DNA of 32,446 nt. It comes from Ophiothrix spiculata (Eukaryota; Echinodermata; Ophiuroidea; Amphilepidida; Ophiotrichidae). Positions 8,920-17,540 of this stretch are shown here, one piece after another. The notes under the pieces were generated by a model that did no database searches, was not told the origin of the DNA, and was given only the letters and a program-made list of their open reading frames with translations. The DNA lies in assembly GCA_000969725.1 (NCBI GenBank), contig JXSR01S005557.1. The stretch is one strand, 5' to 3'. Each line of letters begins with the position of its first letter. The first letter of the stretch is position 1. Position numbers and translations under genes: made by a program.

Positions 8920-9355
8920 GTATTGCTGCGACTCATGGTGTAGTGCTGCAAACGTAGGGTGCACTGTTGTTAACTCGAGGTCACAGCTAAAACTCATATT
9001 GTATTGATGCAAACTCAAGGTGCATTGCTGCAAACTCATGGTGTATTGCTGTTAACTCGAGGTGTATTGCTACTAACGTGATGTATTGCTACAAAGTCGT
9101 AGTGTATCTATGCAAACTATGGTGTATCTCTGCTAACTCGAGGTGCACTGCTGTCAACTTGTGGTTTATTGCTGCAAACTCGAGGTGTATTGCTGCAAAT
9201 TTGTGGTGTATTAATGCAAACTCAGTGAGGTGTATTGCTGCAAACTCGTGGTGTATTACTGCAATCTCGTGGTTTTGCTGCAAACTCGTGGTTTTGCTGC
9301 AAACTCGTGATGTATTGCTGCAAACTCGTGGTGTATTGCTGTGAACTCGTGAGGG
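8920..9355. repeat. Minisatellite array, right arm (about 20 units of 21 bp)
   Basis: The unit is approximately TGTATTGCTGCAAACTCGTG. It runs inverse to the left arm and is longer. Units nearest the outer end are the most regular, while inner ones are more degraded. Confidence 0.9.
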
Positions 9356-9465
9356 TGGTTAAAAACTCATATGGGTTTTGTCTGCTGTGGCTTGCCATAA
9401 TTGGGGTAGGTCACTGATGGGTGGGTCACATGTTACTGGGTCACAAAAATGCAACACCGCTCTTA

Positions 9466-9955
9466 GAGGCGTTTTTACCTGATTTGTTTTCAAATGCAGA
9501 AATAAGCAATTACTGAAACGAACATTTCAAGCAATTATACTGGTATAATAGGAACAACAGTCCCCTGATCTTTCTGTCCGGATTGTACAGTAAGTGTAGG
9601 ATAAAAACTTAGTTTCACGATTTATTCCGTTATGTTCTACTTTGATTACTTTTACACCGTAGTTGTCTCAGTAAGGTTAGCATTGAATATCTAAATGATG
9701 ATGGATGATTATACCTCATTTAATTGACTAATGAGGTTTGTTGTAACATCAGACCTAATGTGACCCAAAACAGATCCCGGAGGTACGATAGGTTCAGATT
9801 TAGAATTTGTCTGATGTTAACATAAAATATCAGAACGCTGTTACATGATTTAGTTAAATCAAATTCAAATAATAGTATAACTGTTCCATATATATTCTTA
9901 ACATTAATTCATTAATCAACCCTATTCTATGTTATTAACCCATTTGACGTAATGT
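9466..9955. other. Unassigned AT-rich sequence
   Basis: No gene or RNA is seen. ATCAGACCTAATGTGACCC and ATTTGTCTGATGTTAACAT form a loose inverted pair near 9748-9825, not convincing as an element. Confidence 0.5.
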
Positions 9956-9959
9956 AAAT

Positions 9960-10287
9960 GTTTCCTACTGCTGTCTATAACATAATATCTCATTTATAAA
10001 AATTCAATGTTATTTACCCAATTTCACATTTTCTTTTGACATATTTTCGTCTTTTTGTCGAATATATATACGATGCAATTCTCTATCATCTATTCTCTAT
10101 ATCCAATGATTTATTCTGCTAAAACGAGCAATCCCTGATAGGGTGATTGAACAGCAAGTATGATAATATAATGTGCTTTAATTGAAACTCACTTAGACGG
10201 AATTAATTACGTAAGCGGTATCCTGATATAAGCCTGATTCAGAGGTATACAGTATCATCATGTGCAGATCATATACTTCATTTGGGA
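9960..10287. repeat. Block G, copy 2 with extended upstream homology
   Basis: The 30-bp core is at 10178-10207, with one change (CAC for CAG). TTTATTCTGCTAAAACGAGC and TAAGCGGTATCCT, then GAGGTATACAGTATCAT, match copy 3 at 19100-19250, so the homologous stretch is at least 200 bp. Confidence 0.85.
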
Positions 10288-10469
10288 TACTGAGTGACCC
10301 AGAAGAAACCTTACAATGTTTGCGTGCATTTTTTCGTAGATTTAACGGATAGTAAGACAGTATGTAAAAGCTTCATTTTTTAGTACATGAATTGAACTTC
10401 AAGACACCGGTTGTTTATTTTAAATCGGTAGTGTATAACAAAAGTTGGGTTTTATCAAATATCTGGGTG

Positions 10470-11119
10470 CACTCTTAGAAAGCCAGGATCAAATATGAGA
10501 CAAAAAGGATCAATTTTGATCCTTTTTAGGTATCAAATATGAGCTTACCCTTTAAGGATCAAAGTGATCCAAAAATAAGGATCACAATTCTTGATCCGAA
10601 AAAAGGATCAAATATTTCTTATAAAAAAGATCTGCCTAAAAATATCTCACTGAAGTGACCCTAGCAGGGTTTGAACCCACGCCGCTCGTACACCATGTAA
10701 TTACGAGACCATCGTTCTAACCACTCGGCCACGGGACAGGCAGCTGTCAAGTGTGGTGAAATCATCGTATTTATACCATTGTATACATTCCCGGCTATGT
10801 AGTGGATATGGGGTGTACTCAAATATGAGACAAAGGATCACGTTAGATCCAAACACGGTATCAAATATGAGCTCATCCTTTCCGTATCAAAGTAATCCAG
10901 AAAAACGGATCAAAACTTTGATATTGTAATCAAATAGGATCAAAATAAAATGATCCTAAAACCGGATCAAAAATGATCCTGGTGAATTTGATCCATTTGT
11001 ATATATTGATCCGAAAAGGATCAAAACGATCCACGTTGGATCAAAAGTGACCCCTAAAGGATCAAAATAAAATGATCTGGAAAACTACTCGTATATTTGA
11101 TCCCGGCCTTCTAAGAGTG
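10470..11119. mobile_element. tRNA-carrying, GATC-rich inverted-repeat element, copy 1
   Basis: The ends are CACTCTTAGAAAGCC and GGCCTTCTAAGAGTG. TG occurs on both sides (10468-10469 and 11120-11121), and the solo arm at 28851 shows the uninterrupted version of this point (GGATGTAAAATT). The body consists of many GGATCA/TGATCC palindromes. A left unit starting CAAATATGAGACAAA is repeated directly on the right (about 10820), with a tRNA-like segment between them. Copy 2 is at 20468-21118, about nine in ten bases alike by eye. Confidence 0.9.
10656..10737 (-). repeat. tRNA-like SINE head in copy 1
   Basis: Read on the minus strand, it has an A box TGGCCGAGTGG (10721-10731) and a B box GGTTCAAACCC (10667-10677), both matching the tRNA consensus. 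A seven-base loop CTCGTAA would present anticodon CGT, and a long variable arm recalls tRNA-Ser. The T stem pairs with two G-U pairs. The acceptor and anticodon stems have several mismatches. I read it as a tRNA-derived Pol III promoter unit and not a working tRNA. Confidence 0.75.
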
Positions 11120-11539
11120 TGGATTTTTGTCTGGTCCAAATTCATGATTATTATAGGTTATAAAGCAGGGTATTTCTGACTGGAATCAAAATCGGGCACC
11201 TAGAAAAATTGTCATATCTGTCTTATTCTTCACCACATTTGTTCATTTGTTGGCATAAATAGCATGCACATAATAAATATGTCAACAATGTTACGGTTAA
11301 CTCAACATATCAAGGAGACAACTCAATATAACTTCAGTCAAGTGGAAGTTAAAAAATCGGGAAATCATACCAGAAAGTTTAATAAACAAATATTTGTCTA
11401 AGTATAACTTCTGTCTGTTATAGATTTTCGATTTAAATGAAACCAACTTCGTATTTAAGTCTATTCCATGAACTATAAAATGCCAGTTTATATGACTATC
11501 AGGTAAAGCAAAGAACGCTTTTTTCTGGGACATACCGTA

Positions 11540-11960
11540 AACCACAAATTAAATACTCTATATAAACATATTTTATGGCAATATGTCAGCATTAAGTGAC
11601 TTTAAAAAAACTTTTGCTAGTGTTTACTGGTATTATGTTTTATAAAAGCAAAAGTCTTACGAAATAAGATACAAGCTTTATATAGATCTCTGCAGTTATA
11701 GCCAAAAGGCAATTTCACTGCTTTTCAAAAACGAACTTAGAATTGTTATACCTGGTTCAAGATAACTACATTAGTATGATGACCAGGGTTACAATAATCA
11801 CATTGTATTGACAGAAGAATCAAAGGAGACATAGACGAATTAAGTGTATGTCACCCTGGGGATGAGAAATCATAGCATTAAGCGATGACTGTGAATTTAA
11901 GTTCGCGTCCATGTTACTCATGCCATGGGTAGCATTACATTTTCATCATGGCTAAAAATA
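11540..11960. repeat. Block H, copy 1
   Basis: It aligns with 19280-19720. The best-kept stretch is a 24-base identity at 11850-11873, GTCACCCTGGGG then ATGAGAAATCAT, within AATTAAGTGTATGTCACC. Others are AAGCTTTA, GTAGCCAA/TATAGCCAAAAGG and GATGACCAGGGTTACAATAA. Confidence 0.75.
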
Positions 11961-12109
11961 TTTTAAATAATGATTCTGCCAATCCATTTTTGTTATTTGA
12001 TTGTGATAAATTGGTAGATATTTCAAACTTCTTATACAACTTTTCGAGCTATTTTAGATTTTTTTATAAAAACAACTAATAATGTTTGTATATTCTTATT
12101 CAGATTTTA

Positions 12110-12300
12110 AAAAAACAACAACAGAGCAGTGCATTAAAAGGGGTTGTACAAAGATTGCGTCTAATTGCTTGACACATTCAGGCTAATAAATGCCAACAAC
12201 AAAAACGGTCGGATTATTATATATTTACGATCGTATAACTGAATAATAAATACATGAATACACATTATAACTGTAAACCGATAGTTAAGATTCATACTTT
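12110..12300. repeat. Block B fragment
   Basis: AATTGCTTGACACATTCAGG, CTAATAAATGCCAACAACAA, GGTCGGATTATTATA, GAATACACATT and AACTGTAAACCGA correspond to parts of block B in the same order, but in shorter form. Confidence 0.55.
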
Positions 12301-12479
12301 TATCAGAATGTAAATCATGTATAGATCAAAATGAAAATTGTTACCAAAGTATTCCTTGCCATAACTAATGTGGTATATACCATAGAAATACAAAATGGGT
12401 AAATAAAAAACCTAAGGAAAATTCAGATGAACTTTGAATAATGTATTCAGTGACGGCGCTTCATTTCACATTGAATGTG

Positions 12480-12850
12480 TCTAAAAGCTTCAATTTTTGT
12501 TGATTTCGATGAATAATTCATTATTCCTGTAAGTAAATAACTACATTCTTGTAAATGACCCTTGATGGTCAGTAATTGTTATCGCGTCAAAGTAGAGGAG
12601 ACACTCGGAATCAATTTACGCCACTGACCCGGTTTTCTTAAAGCAATCCTATTTATAAAAGAGCTACCTGTTGTTTGTTAACATCACTCTATCCAAATGT
12701 CACTCCTTCATCACCAGTCGATGCCATCACTTCTCAGGCTGAGAAGTTGTAACAAGATACAGCAGTACAGGTGTTTGGAAGTTGTTGCTGCATGTTATAT
12801 AGGACAGGGTGTTTACTGACGCAACATGGGTCTACCAACAAGACTTCCAA
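12480..12850. repeat. Block C, copy 2
   Basis: It shares about 275 bp with copy 3 at roughly 95 percent identity by eye, far closer than the flanks. A palindrome at 12729-12747 (ACTTCTCAG-G-CTGAGAAGT) is present in all three good copies with one change at most. Near the end, GTTATATAGGACAGGG is TATA-like and lies about 25 bp before TGACGCAACATGG. A small frame starting at ATGGTCAGTAATTGTTAT is broken in copy 1, so coding is unlikely. Confidence 0.8.
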
Positions 12851-12956
12851 TATTTTGCATTCGGTTATTTACAGACTTATTTAAATATGTTTGCAATGGA
12901 TGTCGTATACAAGACATTCGGAAATCACTGTTATAAAAATCCTAAGACGAAACTGG

Positions 12957-13160
12957 TTTTAGAAAATGTAAAATGGATCCTATACAGTAATTCATGAAAT
13001 GCAATATACGTTATGCCATTGATTTCAGAGCATTACGTTTTAAAGAATTTTATTTTTCGGAGATGAGATCAATATATCAATATATTAGAATGGAAGTGCC
13101 TCGAAGGCTCACTCGTTATACCACGTACATCACGATAAATATTTTTGATTTTTGCCACTG
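12957..13160. repeat. Block E, copy 2
   Basis: TTTTAGAAAATGTAAAATGG, AATTCATGAAATGCAATATA, AGAGCATTACGTTTT, GGAGATGAGATCAATA and AAGTGCCTCGAAGGCTCAC align with block E copy 1. Here it directly follows block C and precedes block A. Confidence 0.7.
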
Positions 13161-13194
13161 ATATTTTTTAGTAGAGAGGAAACCTGTTTTCTTT

Positions 13195-13500
13195 TCATTT
13201 TTTTTTTGTATTTCGTCTTGCTTTGAAGGATGTAGCATGTCAAATCTGCGGAACTTTGCAAGTGCCTTACTCTCTCTTAAAAACATCCTTGTGCTTCCTA
13301 TAGTGTCCATTAAGGGAGAATCCAATCAATACACTGTCTGATGACGTCTTAATTTGTATCGGCTATGCCTGACTTTATACGTCGAGTTTCAGTATGTAAA
13401 AAAGTCAAACGTTGCCATCGCTGTGTGAAATTTGATGCTATTATGTCCATGTCTAGCAACAAGATGAAAAAGCTTCTCATACAAATAAGCAATCGTTGCA
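13195..13500. repeat. Block A, copy 2
   Basis: It is the best match to block A copy 1: ATCTGCGGAACTTTGCAAGT, CTCTCTTAAAA, CTTCCTATAGTGTCCAT, GTCTGATGA and CGCTGTGTGAAATTTGATGC. Indels break any shared frame. Confidence 0.75.
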
Positions 13501-13799
13501 GTAATTTTTTTGTCTGGATATTGATTTTCATTTGATCTACAACACAATTTACTTATTTTGGTTGAAAGTGTATTTTGTACAGTACATTTGGATAACGTAA
13601 GAATGAGGTATGTGTGATGGATGTAACTGAATGAAGACAATAATTATTATCTATCCCTTTTGTCACACGTGGTATCTTTATAAAGTAGATACATATTAAC
13701 ACAACTTTATATAAAAAAAGGTATATGAAATGCAATTAAAAACTTCACCTAATGTGAGATGGCTTTTAAAAGATTATTATTAAATTATCTTATTCAATT

Positions 13800-14200
13800 G
13801 TTGACTATGTTGACCTGTTAATCTTGTCAATTTAAATGAAATGAAACAGTAGTACGGTTAAGGGTCATCCACAGGTTGTTTCCGATTGCTTTACACATGG
13901 AGACTGATCAATGTCAACGGCAAATTTGATCGGATTATATTAAATTTTACTGAATACACATTTTACAAAGGAGCGATGTTTGCATCATATCTAAAAGCAA
14001 ACCAACGGCGTGTCAGACACACGGTTAGAGTAAATTATTCAAACTGTGCATCTATATACTTTTCCATAAAATTTGTAAGAGGTATGAAAACATGTCTTTT
14101 GAGTAATATGATAAAATAAACTGGGTCAAACAGACTCCTCAATGTTCTGTAGAAAAAGCAGCCGGGTATTAAGGCATGTGATGCCTGATAGCTTCCGTAT
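13800..14200. repeat. Block B, copy 2
   Basis: It aligns with 1380-1790 across its length, strongest at about 13997-14040 (GCAAACCAACGGCGTG, CAGACACACGGTTAGAGTAA). Confidence 0.75.
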
Positions 14201-14739
14201 TTAATATGATTTTTTTCTGGATTATAATCCTTTCTTCATTACTAAAAAACTGCTAAGACTCATCTAATTATCAGAAACGGCCATATGCTGCTTTTTTGGG
14301 GTTGACAACAACAATACACATCAAAATGAAAACCAATTATGGTATTAAATTGGATGAGCTTTCTCATAAACGTATCCCATGTAATATTTTAAGTGGTATA
14401 TCAAAGAAATCCGGGAGAAAAATTCACTACATTAAATTTAGTTAAATGTTTTCTGCAAGGTTGTGTCCATTCCATGTTAATTTTGGGCGACAATTATTTA
14501 TATAGTCTGTACGATCCGGCAAATCAAATGAGAAATATCACCTTTTTTCCGATGACCTTTAGTGACTTTGACTCAAGGTCAAAGGTCACAAGCACAACCC
14601 TGTATGCAAACTGGTATCACCATTGGCATCAAATTGTAGCAAATGTAGTTAAGAACAAGTAATGTGGCATTGTTTACTCATTGGACCTTTTGTTTTCCTA
14701 AATCACAAATCAATGGAAAGAAATAAGGTTACCGAAAGA
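14201..14739. other. Unassigned sequence with a DR1-type motif
   Basis: No gene is seen; an 89-codon frame (14393-14662) has no recognisable features. At 14576-14588 there is a perfect direct repeat AGGTCAAAGGTCA, which matches the DR1 site of nuclear receptors (RXR, HNF4, COUP-TF). Whether it is used cannot be told. Confidence 0.45.
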
Positions 14740-15300
14740 TCAATTGTGTGGAAATCATATCATTTTCATACTCTAAATTCAAAAGGGCGCCCATAATGAG
14801 ATCCAAAATGGTCGCTAAAATATCTTTGTTGTGGTTTTGTTGAGTGGAATAAAACCAGCATTTAAAACATCAAAGATATAAAATAATCAATGGAAAATTG
14901 CTTTCAAGATCAGAACAGACCCCTTTCTCCCTACTGCTTTATTACCATGTTTAAACTTCAAAGTAACCCTCATTGTTAGATCCCAAATCACTTCCAAAGT
15001 ACAAAGATTGACTCTCGTAAATGGAATAGGTGGCATTAAAAACATGAAGAATGTAAATAATCATTCTTGTCTCAAAATGGTGCCAACAATAAAATAAAAA
15101 CGGCGGTTAAAATATATATTTGTTGCTCAAAACTTTGTTAGGATGGTTTTAAAACAGCATTAAACACTTTAAGTATCCAAATTAATCACTTAAAATTACT
15201 TATAAGGTAAACCTTTACTAAACCTTCCTTAAAGAGAGTTGTTAACATGTTTCAATCAAACCGCTAAGAGTTTCAAAATGGCTGTCAAAATACATAAGTC
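14740..15300. repeat. Degenerate tandem repeat, period about 130-180 bp
   Basis: Phrases recur with drift: AGATCCAAAATGGTCGCTAA (14800), AGATCCCAAATCACTTCC (14979), CTCAAAATGGTGCC with AACGGCGGTTAAAATATATA (15068-15118) and TTTCAAAATGGCTGTCAAAA (15272). Between them lie AACCAGCATTTAAAACATC/AACAGCATTAAACACTT and AATAATCAATGG/AATTAATCACTT. Confidence 0.6.
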
Positions 15301-15682
15301 AGAGTGTTTATTATTATTTTTATATTAGTATTATTATCTGAATGACTTGGCACTATGCAGAATCTCTGTGGATGATATTGCTATTGTTGGGGTTGCAGAC
15401 TGTCTGAATATATTGGTGGGAATTGGTATGGGAACTGTAGAAGGTTCCTGCAATTAAACCGAACCTGAAATGCTAAATCAAAGCATGCAGCTTCTAGTAC
15501 ACTATACTAAAAACTGAATGCTATGTTTTAAGATTTCAGTACAAGTTTTATCCAAAATTTGGTTTAAAGCATTGAAATTTTTTTATAAATGTTTGATTAC
15601 TTATGGTAGTCATTAGTAGAAACGATATTTCATCACAAAAGTATTCCACACTACCTTAGATTTTTTTCACCTGAAACGAATG
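15301..15682. other. Unassigned sequence
   Basis: ATT-rich near 15310-15345. No feature is recognised. Confidence 0.5.
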
Positions 15683-15841
15683 AAGTATTTTGTCTGTTTA
15701 ACCTACTCCCGCGCCGCATAGGAGAGGTAATATCGCAAAGATGATAGCCATGATAGTTAATGTAAACAGTCTGTGACGTCTCTCAGAAATTGAATGCAAA
15801 CACAAAATACACTAGTAATCTGGAGTCTCTAACACAGCGAA
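15683..15841. repeat. Block D, copy 2 (uninterrupted)
   Basis: TGTCTGTTTAACCTACTCCC, then GCATAGGAGAGGTAATATC and AGATGATAGCCATGATAGTT, ending with TGACGTC at 15774-15780. It is the empty-site counterpart of the insertion at 3416-3792. The block runs into the assembly gap. Confidence 0.85.
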
Positions 15842-16276
15842 NNNNNNNNNNNNNNNNNNNNNNNNNNNNNNNNNNNNNNNNNNNNNNNNNNNNNNNNNNN
15901 NNNNNNNNNNNNNNNNNNNNNNNNNNNNNNNNNNNNNNNNNNNNNNNNNNNNNNNNNNNNNNNNNNNNNNNNNNNNNNNNNNNNNNNNNNNNNNNNNNNN
16001 NNNNNNNNNNNNNNNNNNNNNNNNNNNNNNNNNNNNNNNNNNNNNNNNNNNNNNNNNNNNNNNNNNNNNNNNNNNNNNNNNNNNNNNNNNNNNNNNNNNN
16101 NNNNNNNNNNNNNNNNNNNNNNNNNNNNNNNNNNNNNNNNNNNNNNNNNNNNNNNNNNNNNNNNNNNNNNNNNNNNNNNNNNNNNNNNNNNNNNNNNNNN
16201 NNNNNNNNNNNNNNNNNNNNNNNNNNNNNNNNNNNNNNNNNNNNNNNNNNNNNNNNNNNNNNNNNNNNNNNNNNNN
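15842..16276. other. Assembly gap (435 N)
   Basis: There is a run of N only. Reading frames across it are meaningless. Confidence 1.
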
Positions 16277-16304
16277 TATCTCAAAATAGGAAAATGCGCA
16301 AACT

Positions 16305-16583
16305 TGCCAAACGGGAACAAGCGTAACTCAAAAACGAAACATGGTACAGTCATGAAATTTTGCACAGATGTCAAGCTAATAAGGTGCTACAAAACCATGA
16401 AGCCGGATTCAAATTTGAATTACGGTTAAGAATGTCCTGATTGGTCGGCTCCCGGTTACCATGTCAACCGTATCAAAAATCCGGGTTCATGGTTTTGTGC
16501 GTATTGTTCTTATGTACCACCCTCCCAAGTTAGAAAGTACTGCAACAATTGGTTTTTGAGTTACGTTTGTTCCCGTGTTTGGC
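16305..16583. repeat. Large imperfect hairpin (about 280 bp)
   Basis: The left arm has GCCAAACGGGAACAAGCGTA then ACTCAAAAAC (16306-16335). The right arm read in reverse has GCCAAACACGGGAACAAACG then TAACTCAAAAACC (16553-16583). A second matched pair further in is ACAAAACCATGAAGCCGGAT against ACAAAACCATGAACCCGGAT. It may be a transposon whose left side extends into the gap. Confidence 0.75.
16437..16469. promoter_or_regulatory. CCAAT plus imperfect X-box module
   Basis: GATTGG (inverse CCAAT) is followed 9 bp later by GGTTACCATGTCAACC (16454-16469), one base off the RFX consensus. It is paired with a better copy at 16583-16617. Confidence 0.4.
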
Positions 16584-16617
16584 CAATCAGAGGCCTAGCC
16601 TGGTTACCATGGCAACC
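16583..16617. promoter_or_regulatory. CCAAT box plus perfect RFX X-box
   Basis: CCAATCAG is followed 11 bp later by GGTTACCATGGCAACC (16602-16617), whose core matches the RFX consensus GTTRCCATGGYAAC exactly. NF-Y and RFX are known to bind such neighbouring sites. Here the module sits in and beside repeat DNA, so function is uncertain. Confidence 0.45.
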
Positions 16618-17059
16618 ACACTTAAACAACAACCATTTTCCAAAACTTTGAGTCATGGGCTTCGTGGTGGTATATCATCCATATGGGCTGGTATTGCGGA
16701 AATGGTTGAAAATCGAAGTTGAAAATCGGACTGTTGACCACTGTACCCCCCCCCCCTTAATATATAAATAAAATCATTTGTTATCAGTGCCATCGATAGC
16801 ATAGAAGGAAGGCTTGACTCTAAGCATGGAAATTGGAATTATGTTTCCATAAAAAGCTTCCTATAATGTATCTTACACAAAAAAGAAAGATAGTCGCAGG
16901 ATATTTCCAAAAAACAAACTGGCTAGTTGTTGCGAGTACACATACCAATTGCATTTGATCATGATCATGAACACGCGTAAACGTTATACAAATAGAATGT
17001 TCTGAAAACATGCCGCTTTCATACTTATGGTCCCTTTGCAACTTTGCAGCTCTGTCGCT
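16618..17059. other. Unassigned sequence
   Basis: It holds a C run (16746-16756) and the 12-bp palindrome TGATCATGATCA near 16957-16968. No gene is seen; a 73-codon reverse frame has no recognisable features. Confidence 0.5.
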
Positions 17060-17289
17060 TGCTTCCTTTCACACTTTTGTAGCTTTGCAGTTTTGTCGTT
17101 GATTTGCCGCCTCATGTCGCTCTGAATATTGAATTAATTTCAACTCGAAAATTCTTGTCGTGCGAAAATCGATTATCTCAGCGACATGTAGCTTTGCTGC
17201 TACGACAACTGGAATCAACAAGTTTTTTGCAAAAAAATATACGTCACGCAGCGACAACGCTGCAAACCTACACGAGTATGAAAGCAGCA
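17060..17289. mobile_element. 230-bp MITE-like inverted repeat
   Basis: The left end is TGCTTCCTTTCACACTTTTG then TAGCTTTGCAGTTTTGTCG. The reverse complement of the right end is TGCTGCTTTCATACTCGTG then TAGGTTTGCAGCGTTGTCG. Overlapping frames on both strands are a consequence of this symmetry. Confidence 0.75.
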
Positions 17290-17540
17290 TTAGTCACGAC
17301 CAAGGTATTCTATAGTTATATTCACACTTGTAATGCTCATGATTAGGATAACTAGTCATGACTTATCTGTGAACACGCCATAAAAATTAGATAATCGAAG
17401 AATTTGTTCAGATATTTTGCGAAACCTTTGATTGACCACCTATAAAGGTGTAAAAGTGCTCAAAATACGAAAACTGTACATTAGCGACTCAAATGACAGT
17501 TGATTGAATAAATTACTGAATCATTCTTCCGCAACCCTGG

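Larger units (their letters stand above)
8125..9462. mobile_element. 1.34-kb foldback element with minisatellite arms
   Basis: The two ends are near-exact inverses: GAGCGGTGTTGCATTTTTGT on the left and its reverse complement on the right. The match continues through CACTGATGGGTGGGTCACAT-type text and TTATGGCAAGCCACAGCAG for about 135 bp. Inside each end, tandem copies of a roughly 21-bp unit run toward the centre in opposite orientation (8235-8470 and 8920-9355), around a central loop. TTA flanks both ends (8122-8124 and 9463-9465), consistent with a PIF/Harbinger-type 3-bp duplication; the symmetry of CTCTTAGAG leaves the exact boundary open by a few bases. No transposase is present. Translated frames rich in 'LVVYCCK' are products of the minisatellite. 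Confidence 0.9.
10290..11537. mobile_element. Long-arm inverted-repeat element, TA target duplication, with a nested insertion
   Basis: The left end is CTGAGTGACCCAGAAGAAAC. The reverse complement of the right end is CGGTATGTCCCAGAAAAAAG. TA flanks both (10288-10289 and 11538-11539), and copy 3 of the surrounding sequence (near 19280-19300) is uninterrupted. The right part (about 11162-11537), read in reverse, aligns along its whole length with the solo arm at 28851-29245 and with the left arm, so the element is largely a long hairpin. A 650-bp element lies inside the left arm (10470-11119). The TA duplication points to a Tc1/mariner-like mechanism. The reverse-strand frame at its right end is not conserved. 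Confidence 0.8.

Noticed and set aside
9078..9344. 88-codon frame rich in ANSRCIAANLWC repeats
   Set aside because: It is a translation of the 21-bp minisatellite. Frames on the other strand are equally open and the unit is imperfect DNA repeat, not protein.
8235..9355. CRISPR-like regular repeats
   Set aside because: Units are contiguous with no unique spacers, are inverted between the arms, and lie in animal DNA.
9748..9825. Possible MITE from a loose inverted pair
   Set aside because: The arms are short and mismatched, with no target duplication and no paralogous empty site.
10656..10737. Functional tRNA gene
   Set aside because: The acceptor and anticodon stems are mismatched, and the sequence lies inside a repeated transposon. 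It was kept as a tRNA-like SINE head.
12569..12631. Small conserved peptide starting at ATGGTCAGTAATTG in block C
   Set aside because: The frame is broken by a stop in copy 1 although the DNA is alike there.
15790..16374. Frames of about 180 codons on both strands
   Set aside because: They run through the N gap and consist mostly of unknown residues.
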